Source: Bradyrhizobium diazoefficiens (GTDB lineage: Bacteria; Pseudomonadota; Alphaproteobacteria; Rhizobiales; Xanthobacteraceae). From it: a DNA stretch of 64,000 nucleotides. The notes under the pieces are model-generated. The model was not told where the DNA came from. It did not search any database and saw only the letters and a program-made list of their open reading frames with translations. Where the stretch lies: contig NZ_JAENXS010000002.1 in NCBI RefSeq assembly GCF_016612535.1, positions 1,922,001-1,986,000 on the forward strand, in the 5' to 3' direction. Both the position numbers and the translations under genes were made by a program. Within the stretch, counting starts at the first letter, position 1. Every line of letters begins with the position of its first letter. This document shows, one piece after another, positions 8,350 through 16,777 of the stretch.

Positions 8350-9428
8350 CTACAGCGCCGCAAGTACCGCCTTGGTGATATCGGCGGTGCCGTTGCTGCC
8401 GCCGAACTCCATCGGCTTGAGGCCGCCGGCATAGACCCGATCCACCGCGCGTTCGATCTGCGCGCCCGCTTCCGCCGCGCTCTCGACGCCGTGCTTGTGG
8501 GCGAGCCAGTCCAGCATCATCGCGGCGGAGAGGATCATGCCGGTGGGATTGGCCTTGCCGTGCCCCATGATGTCGGGCGCGGTGCCGTGGCAGGGCTGGA
8601 ACACGGCGTATTTGTCGCCGATGTCGGCGGACGGCGCCATGCCGAGGCCGCCGATCAGGCTCGCGGTGATGTCGGAGACGATATCGCCGAACATGTTCTC
8701 CATCACCATCACGTCGAAATCCCAGGGGCGCTTGACCAGCATCGCCGAGCAGGCATCGACATAGAGCCGATCGGTCTTCACCTCGGGATGCCTTTTGCGA
8801 TCTCGTCGAAGATGCCGCGGAAGAACGCAAAGGCCTTGAACACATTCGCCTTGTCGACGCAGGCCAGCATCCCCGGCTTGCCGCGTGCCTTGCGCCGTTC
8901 GGCCAGCCGAAACGAGAACTCGAACAGCCGCTCGGAAGTCCTGCGCGTGATCACCATGGTCTCGCGCGCGTCGTCATGGGTGACGACGCCCTTACCCATC
9001 GAGGCGAACAGGCCTTCGGTGGATTCGCGGATCACGACGAGATCGATGCCAAGCTTATCCGCGCCGACGATCGGGCTCGGCACGCCGGGAATGAGCCGGG
9101 CCGGCCGCACGCCCGCATAGAGATCGAAGATGAAGCGCAGCTCGATCTGCGGCGCGATCTCGGTATTGTCAGGGTAGCGCACCGACGGCAGACCGCAGGC
9201 CCCGAGCAGGATCGCATCGGCCTCCTCGCACAGCTTGATCGTGGTATCAGGCATCGACTTACCGGTCGCGAGATAGTGGTTGGCGCCCGCGGGCGCCTCG
9301 GTGAAGCGGAAGCGCAGGTCCGACTTCGTCTCGATCTTGCGCAGCACCTCGATTGCCGGCGCCATGACTTCGGGACCGATGCCGTCACCGGCGAGCACGG
9401 CGATGTGGAAGGCGTTGTTTTCGGACAT
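8350..9428 (-). pseudogene. Isocitrate/isopropylmalate dehydrogenase family gene, frameshifted
   Basis: The N-terminal part (9428 down to 8778, start MSENNAFHIAVLAGDGIGPEV) carries the substrate/NAD-binding features. Translation then reaches a premature TGA. The C-terminal part continues in another frame from about 8781 (KTDRLYVDACSAM, NMFGDIVSDI, GSNGTADI). Restoring one base at about 8790 (GGATG to GGATGG on the plus strand) joins them through KGHPEVKTDRLY, as expected for the family, giving a protein of about 358 residues. Either the gene is inactivated or the base was lost in sequencing. A GTG overlaps the TGA (GTGA), so a split two-polypeptide product is conceivable but unlikely. The enzyme would be an NAD(P)-dependent beta-decarboxylating dehydrogenase. 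Confidence 0.8.
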
Positions 9429-9447
9429 TTGTTCCTGCTCTCTCCAT

Positions 9448-9536
9448 CGTCATGCCCGGGCTTGCCCCGGGCATCCACGCCTCGATACTTGCTCTGTGGC
9501 CAGACGTGGATGGCCGGGTCAAGCCCGGCCATGACG
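9448..9536. repeat. Dispersed palindromic element (Bradyrhizobium type)
   Basis: Two sub-hairpins, CCCGGGCTTGCCCCGGG-like and GGCCGGGTCAAGCCCGGCC, sit inside a larger inverted repeat whose outer arms begin CGTCATG and end CATGACG, with internal CATCCACG/CGTGGATG pairing. The whole 89-bp unit is therefore nearly self-complementary. Elements of this appearance are scattered between genes in Bradyrhizobium genomes. Here it separates the dehydrogenase from the alcohol dehydrogenase gene upstream of it. Confidence 0.75.
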
Positions 9537-9554
9537 ACAAACTAACAGCATATA

Positions 9555-10622
9555 CTACGGCGTCAGCACCGTGCGCCCGACCACTGCGCCCTGCTGCAAT
9601 TGCACCAGCGCGTCGTTGGCCTTGTTGAGCGGTGCCGTCGTCACCGGGATCGGGGCGATGTTCTTGGTTCGCACGAGATCGAGCAGCTCCTGCGTCTCGC
9701 GCAAATTGCCGACATAGCTGCCCTGGATCGTCACCGCCTTGATCGGGATCAGCGGCAAGGCCCAGGTCGCGCCGCCGCCGAACAGGCCGACGATGACGAG
9801 CTTGCCGCCCTTGGCGAGGCAGTCGAAGCCGAGCTGCGTCGTTGCGGCGTTGCCGACGAGGTCGATCACGGCGCGAATCGGCCCGCCCGCTTTCTTCGCC
9901 AGCTGCTCCAGCGCGTCCGGCGCCTTGGGGTCGACAGTCGCGAGCGCGCCGGCCTTCTCCGCCGCCTCGCGCTTCCTGGCGTCGATATCGAGCATGATCG
10001 CGCCCTTGCCGCCCATGGCTTTCAGCAGCGACAGCGCCATCAGGCCGAGGCCGCCGGCGCCGAACAGCACGATCGGCGTGTCGAAATGCTGCTCGACCTT
10101 CTTTAGTGCGCTGTAGGTGGTGACGCCCGAGCAGGCATAGGGCGCGGTCGTCGCGGGATCGAGCCCCCTGAGGTTGAGCAGATAGCGCGGATGCGGCACC
10201 AGCATGTGATCGGAATAGCCGCCGTCGCAATAGACCCCGAGCGAACGCGGCGTCGCGCACATGTTCTCGTCGCCGGCAAGACAGACAGCGCATTTGCCGC
10301 AGCCGATCCAGGGATAGACCAGGCCGATATCGCCGAGCTTGAGGTCGCCCTGATCGGTCGGCTTCACGTCAGGACCGAAGGCCGCGATTTCACCGACCGT
10401 CTCATGACCCATCGTCAGCGGCAGATTGATGCCGCGATCCCTGAGCGACAGCGGCTTGCGGCCGTGGCCGAGATCGTAGCCGCCTTCCCAGATGTGGAGA
10501 TCGCTGTGGCAGACGCCGGCGGCCTTCACCTTGATCAGCACCTGCGTGCCCGACGGCTGCGGCGTGGCCTCGTCGAACTCCTGCAGCGGCGCCTTGAAAT
10601 CGGCGACCTTGAAACTCTTCAT
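9555..10622 (-). CDS. Zinc-dependent alcohol dehydrogenase
   Basis: This 355-residue medium-chain dehydrogenase has the catalytic-zinc motif GVCHSDLH (Cys about residue 37) and GHETVGE (about 73). The four-cysteine structural zinc site CGKCAVCLAGDENMC is near residues 109-123, and the Rossmann GAGGLGL motif is near 192. It would oxidize a primary or secondary alcohol, or reduce an aldehyde, with NAD(P). It is preceded on the same strand by a CoA-transferase gene 76 bp away, so the two may be co-transcribed. Confidence 0.9.
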   Translation of the reverse strand: MKSFKVADFKAPLQEFDEATPQPSGTQVLIKVKAAGVCHSDLHIWEGGYDLGHGRKPLSLRDRGINLPLTMGHETVGEIAAFGPDVKPTDQGDLKLGDIGLVYPWIGCGKCAVCLAGDENMCATPRSLGVYCDGGYSDHMLVPHPRYLLNLRGLDPATTAPYACSGVTTYSALKKVEQHFDTPIVLFGAGGLGLMALSLLKAMGGKGAIMLDIDARKREAAEKAGALATVDPKAPDALEQLAKKAGGPIRAVIDLVGNAATTQLGFDCLAKGGKLVIVGLFGGGATWALPLIPIKAVTIQGSYVGNLRETQELLDLVRTKNIAPIPVTTAPLNKANDALVQLQQGAVVGRTVLTP

Positions 10623-10698
10623 CGGCGTCCTCCCGGCATGCTTGTCATTGTCGCGTCACCATGCCACGGGCGGCGGGACGAGACAAACCCGGACCCGT

Positions 10699-11871
10699 CT
10701 AGTTGACGCCCGCGGTTGATGGCAAGCCAACTTCGTCGCGCAGTGCATCCGTGTGCTCGCCAAGCACGGCCATGGACTTGCCCGGCGTCGTATCAGCCCC
10801 CGTCATCCGAAACGGCAGGTTGAGCACCTGGAACGAGCCGCCTCCATCCTCCACCGACGAGAGCGCCTGGCGATGCGCGAGCTGCGGATCGGCCAGGGCT
10901 TCGGTGATGGTGCGATAGGCCGAGGCCGGCACGCCGGCGGCGCTTAAATCCACAAGGCATGCGTCGGTCGTGAGCGGCTTCGACCAGGCCTCGACGCCGT
11001 CCATCATGTCGGCCCAGTTCTCGCGCCGCGGCGCGTAGGTCGCGAAGCGCGGATCGGAGATCCATTCGGGCCGGCCGATTACGCCCATCAGACATTGAAA
11101 CGTCTTCTCACTGGCGACCGTGATCATGACATAGCCGTTGGCAGTCTCGGTCGGGCCGAACATCGGGCGCGGCGGCGGCTTCACCGCGAATTGCGAGCTC
11201 TGCAATTCGATCACCGTCAAGGTCAGCATCGATTCCAGCATGGAGACGTCGATGTGCTGGCCGAGCCCGGTCGCGGTGCGCTGATAGAGCGCAGACGCAA
11301 TCGCACCGAAGCCGTAAGTGCCGGTGACGACATCGGCGTGGTAGATGCCGCAATAGTCGGGACGGTTGCGGCCGGGCTGATAGGCGAGATGCGCCATGTC
11401 ATAACCCGAAGCCGCGTGGATCACCGGCGCGTAGGCCGGCAGCTCGGCCGAGGGGCCACTCTGGCCGTAGCCGGAGATCGAGCAGTAGATCAGCTTTGGG
11501 TTGACGGAGCGCAGGCTGTCGTAATCGAGCCGCAGGCGGCGCATCACGCCGGGGCGAAAGTTCTCGACCAGGACGTCGGCGGTGGCGACCAGCCGGCGGA
11601 CCGCTTCCTTGCCGTCCTCGGATTTGAGGTCGAGCACGACGCTCTTCTTGCCGACATTGAGTTGGCCGAACACGGTGCTGCAGCCCTTGCGCAGCGGCGG
11701 CCGCGTCCGCATCGTCTCGCCGCCGTCGGTCTCGATCTTGATGACCTCGGCGCCCATGTCGGCGAGCATCCGGGCGCAGTGCGGGCCGGCGATGGTGGTC
11801 GAAAAATCCAGCACCCTGAGACCGGCGAAGGCCTTTGTCGTCGTCCCCTCATGCTTATCTGCTAGCTGCAT
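10699..11871 (-). CDS. Class III CoA-transferase (CaiB/BaiF family)
   Basis: The 390-residue protein has the family signature at the N-terminus (GLRVLDFSTTIAGPHCARMLADMG) and a KSVVLDLKSEDG segment. The putative catalytic Asp lies in HADVVTG (about residue 179), followed by GQHIDVSMLESML (about residue 206). Family members move CoA between an acyl-CoA and a free carboxylic acid through a glutamyl/aspartyl anhydride mechanism. Nearby enoyl-CoA hydratase and alcohol dehydrogenase genes hint at organic-acid catabolism, but the substrate is unknown. Confidence 0.9.
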   Translation of the reverse strand: MQLADKHEGTTTKAFAGLRVLDFSTTIAGPHCARMLADMGAEVIKIETDGGETMRTRPPLRKGCSTVFGQLNVGKKSVVLDLKSEDGKEAVRRLVATADVLVENFRPGVMRRLRLDYDSLRSVNPKLIYCSISGYGQSGPSAELPAYAPVIHAASGYDMAHLAYQPGRNRPDYCGIYHADVVTGTYGFGAIASALYQRTATGLGQHIDVSMLESMLTLTVIELQSSQFAVKPPPRPMFGPTETANGYVMITVASEKTFQCLMGVIGRPEWISDPRFATYAPRRENWADMMDGVEAWSKPLTTDACLVDLSAAGVPASAYRTITEALADPQLAHRQALSSVEDGGGSFQVLNLPFRMTGADTTPGKSMAVLGEHTDALRDEVGLPSTAGVN

Positions 11872-12065
11872 GCTTGCCGCGTCCTTGGATCTCTTAGGAA
11901 CAATCGATGTTCTTTGTTGTTGGTGCGGCGACCCTAGATGGCGGCGGCTGAGTAGGAAAGTCTTTACCGCGCAGACACGTCTTCCGGCCGGGCTGCGGAA
12001 TTCAGGGGCAACTGGACCCGTTCTTGCATAGCAGCAAACGGGCTCGGGCAGAGGGGCAACTGTTC

Positions 12066-13481
12066 TTGAGGGTCTTGTTCGTTACGACAGAGATGGACGA
12101 CTTCGTCCGCGTCGGCGGACTTGGAGCCGTTTCCGCCGCCCTTCCCAGAGCCCTTCGTCCCTTCGCCGATATCCGGATCATGCTGCCCGGCTATCGCGAC
12201 ATCATCGAGCAACTCACGCATATACAGATCGTTGGCCGCTGCCCGGCTTTCGCGGAGATGCCGGCCTGCTCGCTCGGCCGGGCCGCAACCAAGGATGGCC
12301 TGCCGGTCTATGTGCTGTTGTGCTCACAACTCTACGACCGGCCCGGCAATCCCTATGGCGACGAGTTGGGGCGCGACTGGCCCGACAACGACATCCGCTT
12401 CGCGCGCTTTGCCTCGGCGGCCGCTGAGCTTGCCATGGGCAAGCTGGACAAGAATTGGGCAGCAGACCTGGTCCATGCCAACGATTGGCAGGCCTCGCTC
12501 GTGCCGGCTTACCTCGCCTGGCGCGGCGCCAAGCTGCCGTCGATCCTGACCATCCACAACCTCGCCTATCAGGGTCTCTTCCCGAAGGAGTCGCTGCGGC
12601 GGATCGGCATCCCCGAAAGCTCCTTCCACATTGACGGCGTCGAGTTCTATGACCAGCTCTCTTTCCTCAAGGCCGGGCTGGTCTACGCCTCGCACCTCAC
12701 CACCGTCAGCGGCACCTACGCGCGCGAGATCACCACGGAGGAATTCGGCTGCGGCCTCGAAGGCCTGTTGCGCGTCCGCTCCGATGCGGCTGAGCTCACC
12801 GGCATTCTCAACGGCATCGACGAGAGCTGGGACCCGCGCTCCTGCGCCCAGCTCGCGCAGCAATTCGGCGCCGGCGACTGGGTCGGCAAGAAGGCCAATG
12901 CGGATTACGTGCGCAAGCAGTTTGGCCTGGCGGTCTCGCGCGGCCCGATGTTTGCGATCGTCGCCCGTCTCGTGCACCAGAAGGGCATCGACCTCGTGCT
13001 GTCGGCCGCCGACGAGATCATCGATGCCGGCGGGCAGATCGTCGTCACCGGCTCCGGCGAGCCGGCGCTCGAGCAGGCGCTGATCGGCGCCCATCGCCGC
13101 CGCCCCGACGCCATCGGCGTCACCATCGGCTTCAACGACGCCCAGGCGCGGCGCATCTTCGCCGGCAGCGATTTCACCTTGATGCCGTCGCGGTTCGAGC
13201 CGTGCGGGCTGAGCCAGATGTACGCCCAGCGCTTCGGCTCGCTGCCGATCGGTCACCAGACCGGCGGCCTGGCCGAGACCATCAGCGACGGGGAGACCGG
13301 GTTCCTGTTCGCAAAACCCTCACATGACTCCTTCCTCGGCGGCGTCCGCCGCGCCTTCGAGGCGTTCATGGCGCAGGACCAGCTCGACACCATGCGCCGC
13401 AGCGCCATGGGGCGGTCGTTCTCCTGGAGCATCTCGGCCGGCAGTTATAGCGCGCTGTATCGCAAGCTGGCGGCAGTGTGA
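12066..13481 (+). CDS. glgA: Glycogen synthase (ADP-glucose type, GT5)
   Basis: About 471 residues. The N-terminal GT5 domain begins RVLFVTTEMDDFVRVGGLG; the nucleotide-sugar-binding lysine of the usual K-x-GGL motif appears as Arg. Later come VHANDWQASL, the GT-B C-domain RLVHQKGIDLVL, and SRFEPCGLSQMYAQRFG with the catalytic Glu and the family-typical EPCGL. It elongates alpha-1,4-glucan from ADP-glucose in the cytoplasm. I place the start at TTG 12066, with AGAGGGG upstream, because GlgA proteins normally begin at the first beta strand; an in-frame TTG at 12024 would add 14 residues. No other glg biosynthetic gene adjoins it, although a debranching-type enzyme lies at 37 kb. Confidence 0.87.
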   Translation: MRVLFVTTEMDDFVRVGGLGAVSAALPRALRPFADIRIMLPGYRDIIEQLTHIQIVGRCPAFAEMPACSLGRAATKDGLPVYVLLCSQLYDRPGNPYGDELGRDWPDNDIRFARFASAAAELAMGKLDKNWAADLVHANDWQASLVPAYLAWRGAKLPSILTIHNLAYQGLFPKESLRRIGIPESSFHIDGVEFYDQLSFLKAGLVYASHLTTVSGTYAREITTEEFGCGLEGLLRVRSDAAELTGILNGIDESWDPRSCAQLAQQFGAGDWVGKKANADYVRKQFGLAVSRGPMFAIVARLVHQKGIDLVLSAADEIIDAGGQIVVTGSGEPALEQALIGAHRRRPDAIGVTIGFNDAQARRIFAGSDFTLMPSRFEPCGLSQMYAQRFGSLPIGHQTGGLAETISDGETGFLFAKPSHDSFLGGVRRAFEAFMAQDQLDTMRRSAMGRSFSWSISAGSYSALYRKLAAV

Positions 13482-13485
13482 GGCG

Positions 13486-14439
13486 CTACTTCCCGCGCTG
13501 GTCCATCTGCGGCCGGCCGATCCAGGCGCGGTTGAGACAGCGGATCATCCAGTCGGGCCGCGGCTCGCCCCGCAGGCGCGCCTGTGCTTCCTGATAGGGA
13601 CCAACGTAGCGCAGCCGGTCCGGCAGCTTCGGATAGACGCGCTTTATCCATTTCAGCGCGTTGTCGGCTGCTCTCTTATCTCGCTCGTCGAGATCAAAGC
13701 CAAAGCCCGCGCGCAACCGCTCGGGAAGCAGGCTCGCCGTGAGCGCGCGGTACCATCGCGGCGGCCGCAGCCACGGTCGCGCGCCGCCAAAGATCTGCGC
13801 GGCGATCTCGCGTGCCGCCGGGCTGACGGTCAGCGTGTCCGACTGCACCATCGCATTTGTGTAGGCCCCAAAGCCCGACCAGTCCGCCGGCAGATCGTCG
13901 GTCGTCAGTCCGAATAGCGCGCCAAACGTTCGGCTCTCGACCCAGTAGCGCTCCCGCTCCTCCTCCCCGAGCGGTGGCAAAACCAGATCGTGCGCCATCA
14001 GCGCGGTCTCGACCAGCGTCGCGTGAACCCAGCGCAGCGACGGGATGTTGTTGGCACAGTAGCGCGAGCCCGCAGCGAACGGACCGATGGTCTCCGGCAT
14101 CTCGCCAACGATCATGCCGTGGCGCCGGTGCAGCTGCCGGGACGACAACATGGCCCGGTCGAGCGAGCCGAACACCATGGCGAAGACGATGTCGAAGGTG
14201 CGATGGAAGCGGCCGATCGGATCGGCAAGGGTTTTGGAGTGCTCGGCGATGGCAGCCGCGACCCAGGGATGCGCCAGTTGCAGCAACAGCGCGCGGCCGG
14301 CACCGAGAAAGATGACGGCCTCGCGGTCGATCCGCCAGGTCACCGTGTCGGGGCCGAACACGCCAGCCACCGGTCCCGCGGCGTTGGCCCGGACGAGATC
14401 AAGCGCCGCCTCCAGATCCTTCTCAACGACCAACTGCAA
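13486..14439 (-). CDS. DUF2236 / MpaB-type oxygenase-like protein
   Basis: The 317-residue protein matches the DUF2236 family: VTWRIDREAVIFLGAGRALLLQLAHPWVA near residues 30-65, HSKTLADPIGRFHRTFD, then LHRRHGMIVGEM, and later LRWVHATLVETAL. The family includes heme-binding rubber (latex-clearing) oxygenases and MpaB-type enzymes, with conserved His and Arg residues of this kind. The substrate is not deducible. It is convergent with glgA, with 4 bp between the stops, and lies downstream of the NTF2-like gene on the same strand. Confidence 0.8.
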   Translation of the reverse strand: MQLVVEKDLEAALDLVRANAAGPVAGVFGPDTVTWRIDREAVIFLGAGRALLLQLAHPWVAAAIAEHSKTLADPIGRFHRTFDIVFAMVFGSLDRAMLSSRQLHRRHGMIVGEMPETIGPFAAGSRYCANNIPSLRWVHATLVETALMAHDLVLPPLGEEERERYWVESRTFGALFGLTTDDLPADWSGFGAYTNAMVQSDTLTVSPAAREIAAQIFGGARPWLRPPRWYRALTASLLPERLRAGFGFDLDERDKRAADNALKWIKRVYPKLPDRLRYVGPYQEAQARLRGEPRPDWMIRCLNRAWIGRPQMDQRGK

Positions 14440-14493
14440 TCCTCGCGACGGAGATGCAGCGACAATAGCGCGGACCGCGCTGCCGTGAAATCG

Positions 14494-14952
14494 TCAACGC
14501 ACCTCCACCCGGGATACGTGATGGCTGACGATCTTCCAGGCGTCGCCCTGATTGACGTAGCTCTGCGTAATCCTGAATGCGATCGGTGCTGGCGCCCCGG
14601 GAACGGTGAAGGTCGCAATTCCCGCGATGTTAATGAGGTCGGACCCGACCGGGACAATTTCCATATCCTTGAAAGCCACTGTAGCGCCGACCGTCGGCGG
14701 TAGAGCATTGAAGTACGCCTTGACGCCCTCGATTCCACGGTAAAGGGGCGGCGTTGACCCGTAGAACAGCGAATCTTTCGAATAGAGGCTGCCCATCGCA
14801 TCCCAATCCTTCTTGGCAAAGGCATCCGACCACTTCTGCAGGGCTGCGGCGATCACATTGTCTGCTGGCCCGGCAAAGCATTGTGAACTTACGAAAAGGA
14901 GCGCGAGCAAGCTAGCGAGCGCAATGAACTTGGAGTATCGACGTTTCGTCAT
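14494..14952 (-). CDS. Exported SnoaL/DUF4440-like (NTF2-fold) protein
   Basis: The protein is about 152 residues from the ATG at 14952. Residues 1-27 form a signal peptide (basic MTKRRYSK, hydrophobic core, cleavage near CFAG). The mature domain has the NTF2-like pattern W-x-x-A-F-x-x-x-D-W near the start (KWSDAFAKKDWDAMGSLY), a central FYGSTP/YRGIEGVKAYF segment and a final WKIVSHHVSRV strand. These cone-shaped domains bind small ligands or form enzymes; no function can be assigned. It is located 54 bp upstream of the DUF2236 gene, possibly the same transcript. Confidence 0.8.
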   Translation of the reverse strand: MTKRRYSKFIALASLLALLFVSSQCFAGPADNVIAAALQKWSDAFAKKDWDAMGSLYSKDSLFYGSTPPLYRGIEGVKAYFNALPPTVGATVAFKDMEIVPVGSDLINIAGIATFTVPGAPAPIAFRITQSYVNQGDAWKIVSHHVSRVEVR

Positions 14953-15049
14953 GGCAGGATGCCTTTGATTGAGATTCATTTGATCATTCGCGAAAGTAGC
15001 CCGGTCACCCGCGCGACGTATTCAGCGCGCCAAGGCGGGGACAAACCGC

Positions 15050-15907
15050 TCAGTAGAGCACGGACGGCATGTAGGCGCCGGTCGGCTCTTGATACAGACC
15101 GGCAGTCATCAAATTCATTTGGAAGACGAGCTTCAATCCACCGTCGAGGCACCATCTGAAAACCTCGTGGTTGCGGGTCGGCAGCAAGAAGCCGGGTCCT
15201 CCGAACTCGGTCGCCGCGCCGATCAGGGCCATCAGATCCTGATTGGTCGCGGCGACACTGTGCCCGAAAAACGCGATCCCCGTCGTGTAGCCGGTAATAC
15301 GTCCGAGATGCTCGACGACCGCGGCCGTCTTTTGTTCGACGGCATCGCGCAATTCGGCCGAGCGATCGAAGCCGTGAACCCGCATGCAAATGCTGTTGCA
15401 GGGCGCCAGGTCTGCCATCGTCGCCGGGCGGACGTTGTAGCCTGCAAGCGTCCGCCCAAGACTCTTTCCTTGAAGGACCGAGACCGGCTCGCGCGTGACG
15501 AAGCCGAGCTTGGTGTAGAGGCAAAGCGAACGATTATGATAGCCGGCCTGGAGCAAGCGCACACCGGCCGCCCGCGTGCTGGCAGCGCGATCCAGAACCT
15601 CCTGCATCAGGCGGCCGCCGACGCCGCTGTTCTGCCCCGCCGGATCAACCGTGATCGGCCCGACGCCGGCGATCGGCGAGCGCTCATCGAGAAAGTTGCT
15701 GCCGACGACGCGTCCGTTATGCTCTGCGACGACCGCGTAAAAGCCGGAGTGAGCGAACAGGGGCGATAGCACGCTGCTTGCCACCTCCGAAGATGGAAAG
15801 TCCGGCGGAAAATTGTGGGCCGCGCCGATCGCCTCGAAGGCTTCGTAGCAGATCTGACCGCAGGCCTTGGCGTCCGCGGGCGTGCCCGGGCGGAGTGTTA
15901 TGCTCAT
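15050..15907 (-). CDS. GNAT-family N-acetyltransferase
   Basis: In this 285-residue protein the first half is a complete GNAT domain: an N-terminal beta strand with SITLRPGTPADA, then GVGPITVDPAGQNSGVGGRLMQEVL (motif A, acetyl-CoA pyrophosphate loop, about residues 84-108) and RSLCLYTKLGF (motif B). The second half (from about 160) resembles a degenerate GNAT-like or substrate-binding extension. The substrate is unknown. Confidence 0.87.
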   Translation of the reverse strand: MSITLRPGTPADAKACGQICYEAFEAIGAAHNFPPDFPSSEVASSVLSPLFAHSGFYAVVAEHNGRVVGSNFLDERSPIAGVGPITVDPAGQNSGVGGRLMQEVLDRAASTRAAGVRLLQAGYHNRSLCLYTKLGFVTREPVSVLQGKSLGRTLAGYNVRPATMADLAPCNSICMRVHGFDRSAELRDAVEQKTAAVVEHLGRITGYTTGIAFFGHSVAATNQDLMALIGAATEFGGPGFLLPTRNHEVFRWCLDGGLKLVFQMNLMTAGLYQEPTGAYMPSVLY

Positions 15908-16006
15908 TGAGTACGTCCCTTTTTGCTGTTGACCAGAGAATTGACATCACTGGCCAAGGCCACGCCAAGCACCGCCCGTCGAATCATCGCCGAATTGGAG
16001 AAAGCG

Positions 16007-16312
16007 CTAGAGAATGCCTTCGGCCGCAGCGCTGTCGCGATCGACCTGCCGTTGTCGGATATTCGCCAGCTCTCTGCTGCACGCAACGAACGTGTCCGTG
16101 CCCGATCGCATTCCGAACATTTCGCAGAATTGGCGATCTTCCTCCGCAATGGCCTGCGCCACATATTCCTGTGCGGCGGCGCGCGCGGCAGGACCAGCGG
16201 AAACAATAACATGCAAGGCAAAAGCAACCAGAACAGCCAATAGCAGAGCGTACGCGAGCGAGGGGAGCGACAGGCTAGCCGAGCCTTGCGGCCTGGCTTT
16301 GAGGGTCTTCAT
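16007..16312 (-). CDS. Small membrane-anchored protein
   Basis: The 101-residue protein has one N-terminal transmembrane segment (about residues 15-40) followed by a charged domain with two cysteines (FCEMFGMRSGTDTFVACSRELANIR). The FC...C...LxxIR arrangement recurs in short Bradyrhizobium hypothetical proteins, from my recollection of the genus. It is probably periplasmic-facing, with the Cys pair perhaps forming a disulfide. Function unknown. Confidence 0.6.
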   Translation of the reverse strand: MKTLKARPQGSASLSLPSLAYALLLAVLVAFALHVIVSAGPAARAAAQEYVAQAIAEEDRQFCEMFGMRSGTDTFVACSRELANIRQRQVDRDSAAAEGIL

Positions 16313-16505
16313 GAAATCTCCTTACGTGCGCGAAAATCGAACAGCAGAAATACCGTCCAACAATATCGACGGTTCGAGTGAGGCTAGCTGCTTCGGGCAA
16401 ACTGCGTCGGGAAAACTTTGCGCATATCGCGAAACACAATGAGTGTTGCCGTGACGCCGAGACTGCTTTCGTCATAGGTTGCCTCGCCCTCGTCGAGGAT
16501 CGGCA

Positions 16506-16724
16506 ATGTGCGACTTCGTGCCCGTGTTCAAAAACGCCGAGGAGGCGAAGCAGTTCTGGCGCGGATACTCTCTTGCTGCTTGGGCCCTGGCTGGCCTCCT
16601 TGCGGTCGAGTTGATCATGTCTCTTTGGTTGTCGGGAGGCGACGGTGCCAGTTCGCTTGGCTCGCAAACCGACCAGCACCGTGCCGGGACACATTACATC
16701 GCGAAGAACCCATCGCCTAAGTGA
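16506..16724 (+). CDS. Possible small membrane protein
   Basis: The reading frame gives 72 residues: a hydrophilic N-terminus (MCDFVPVFKNAEEAKQFW), a single hydrophobic helix (AAWALAGLLAVELIMSLWL) and a polar tail. Topology looks genuine and the upstream GAGGATCGGCA could serve as ribosome-binding site, but no family is recognised. It lies in a gap between convergently and divergently oriented genes and may be spurious. Confidence 0.4.
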   Translation: MCDFVPVFKNAEEAKQFWRGYSLAAWALAGLLAVELIMSLWLSGGDGASSLGSQTDQHRAGTHYIAKNPSPK

Positions 16725-16777
16725 GCCCGAAACAATCGGGGCACGCTGAGTGTCCCCACTATCTAACGCTCTCGCTA

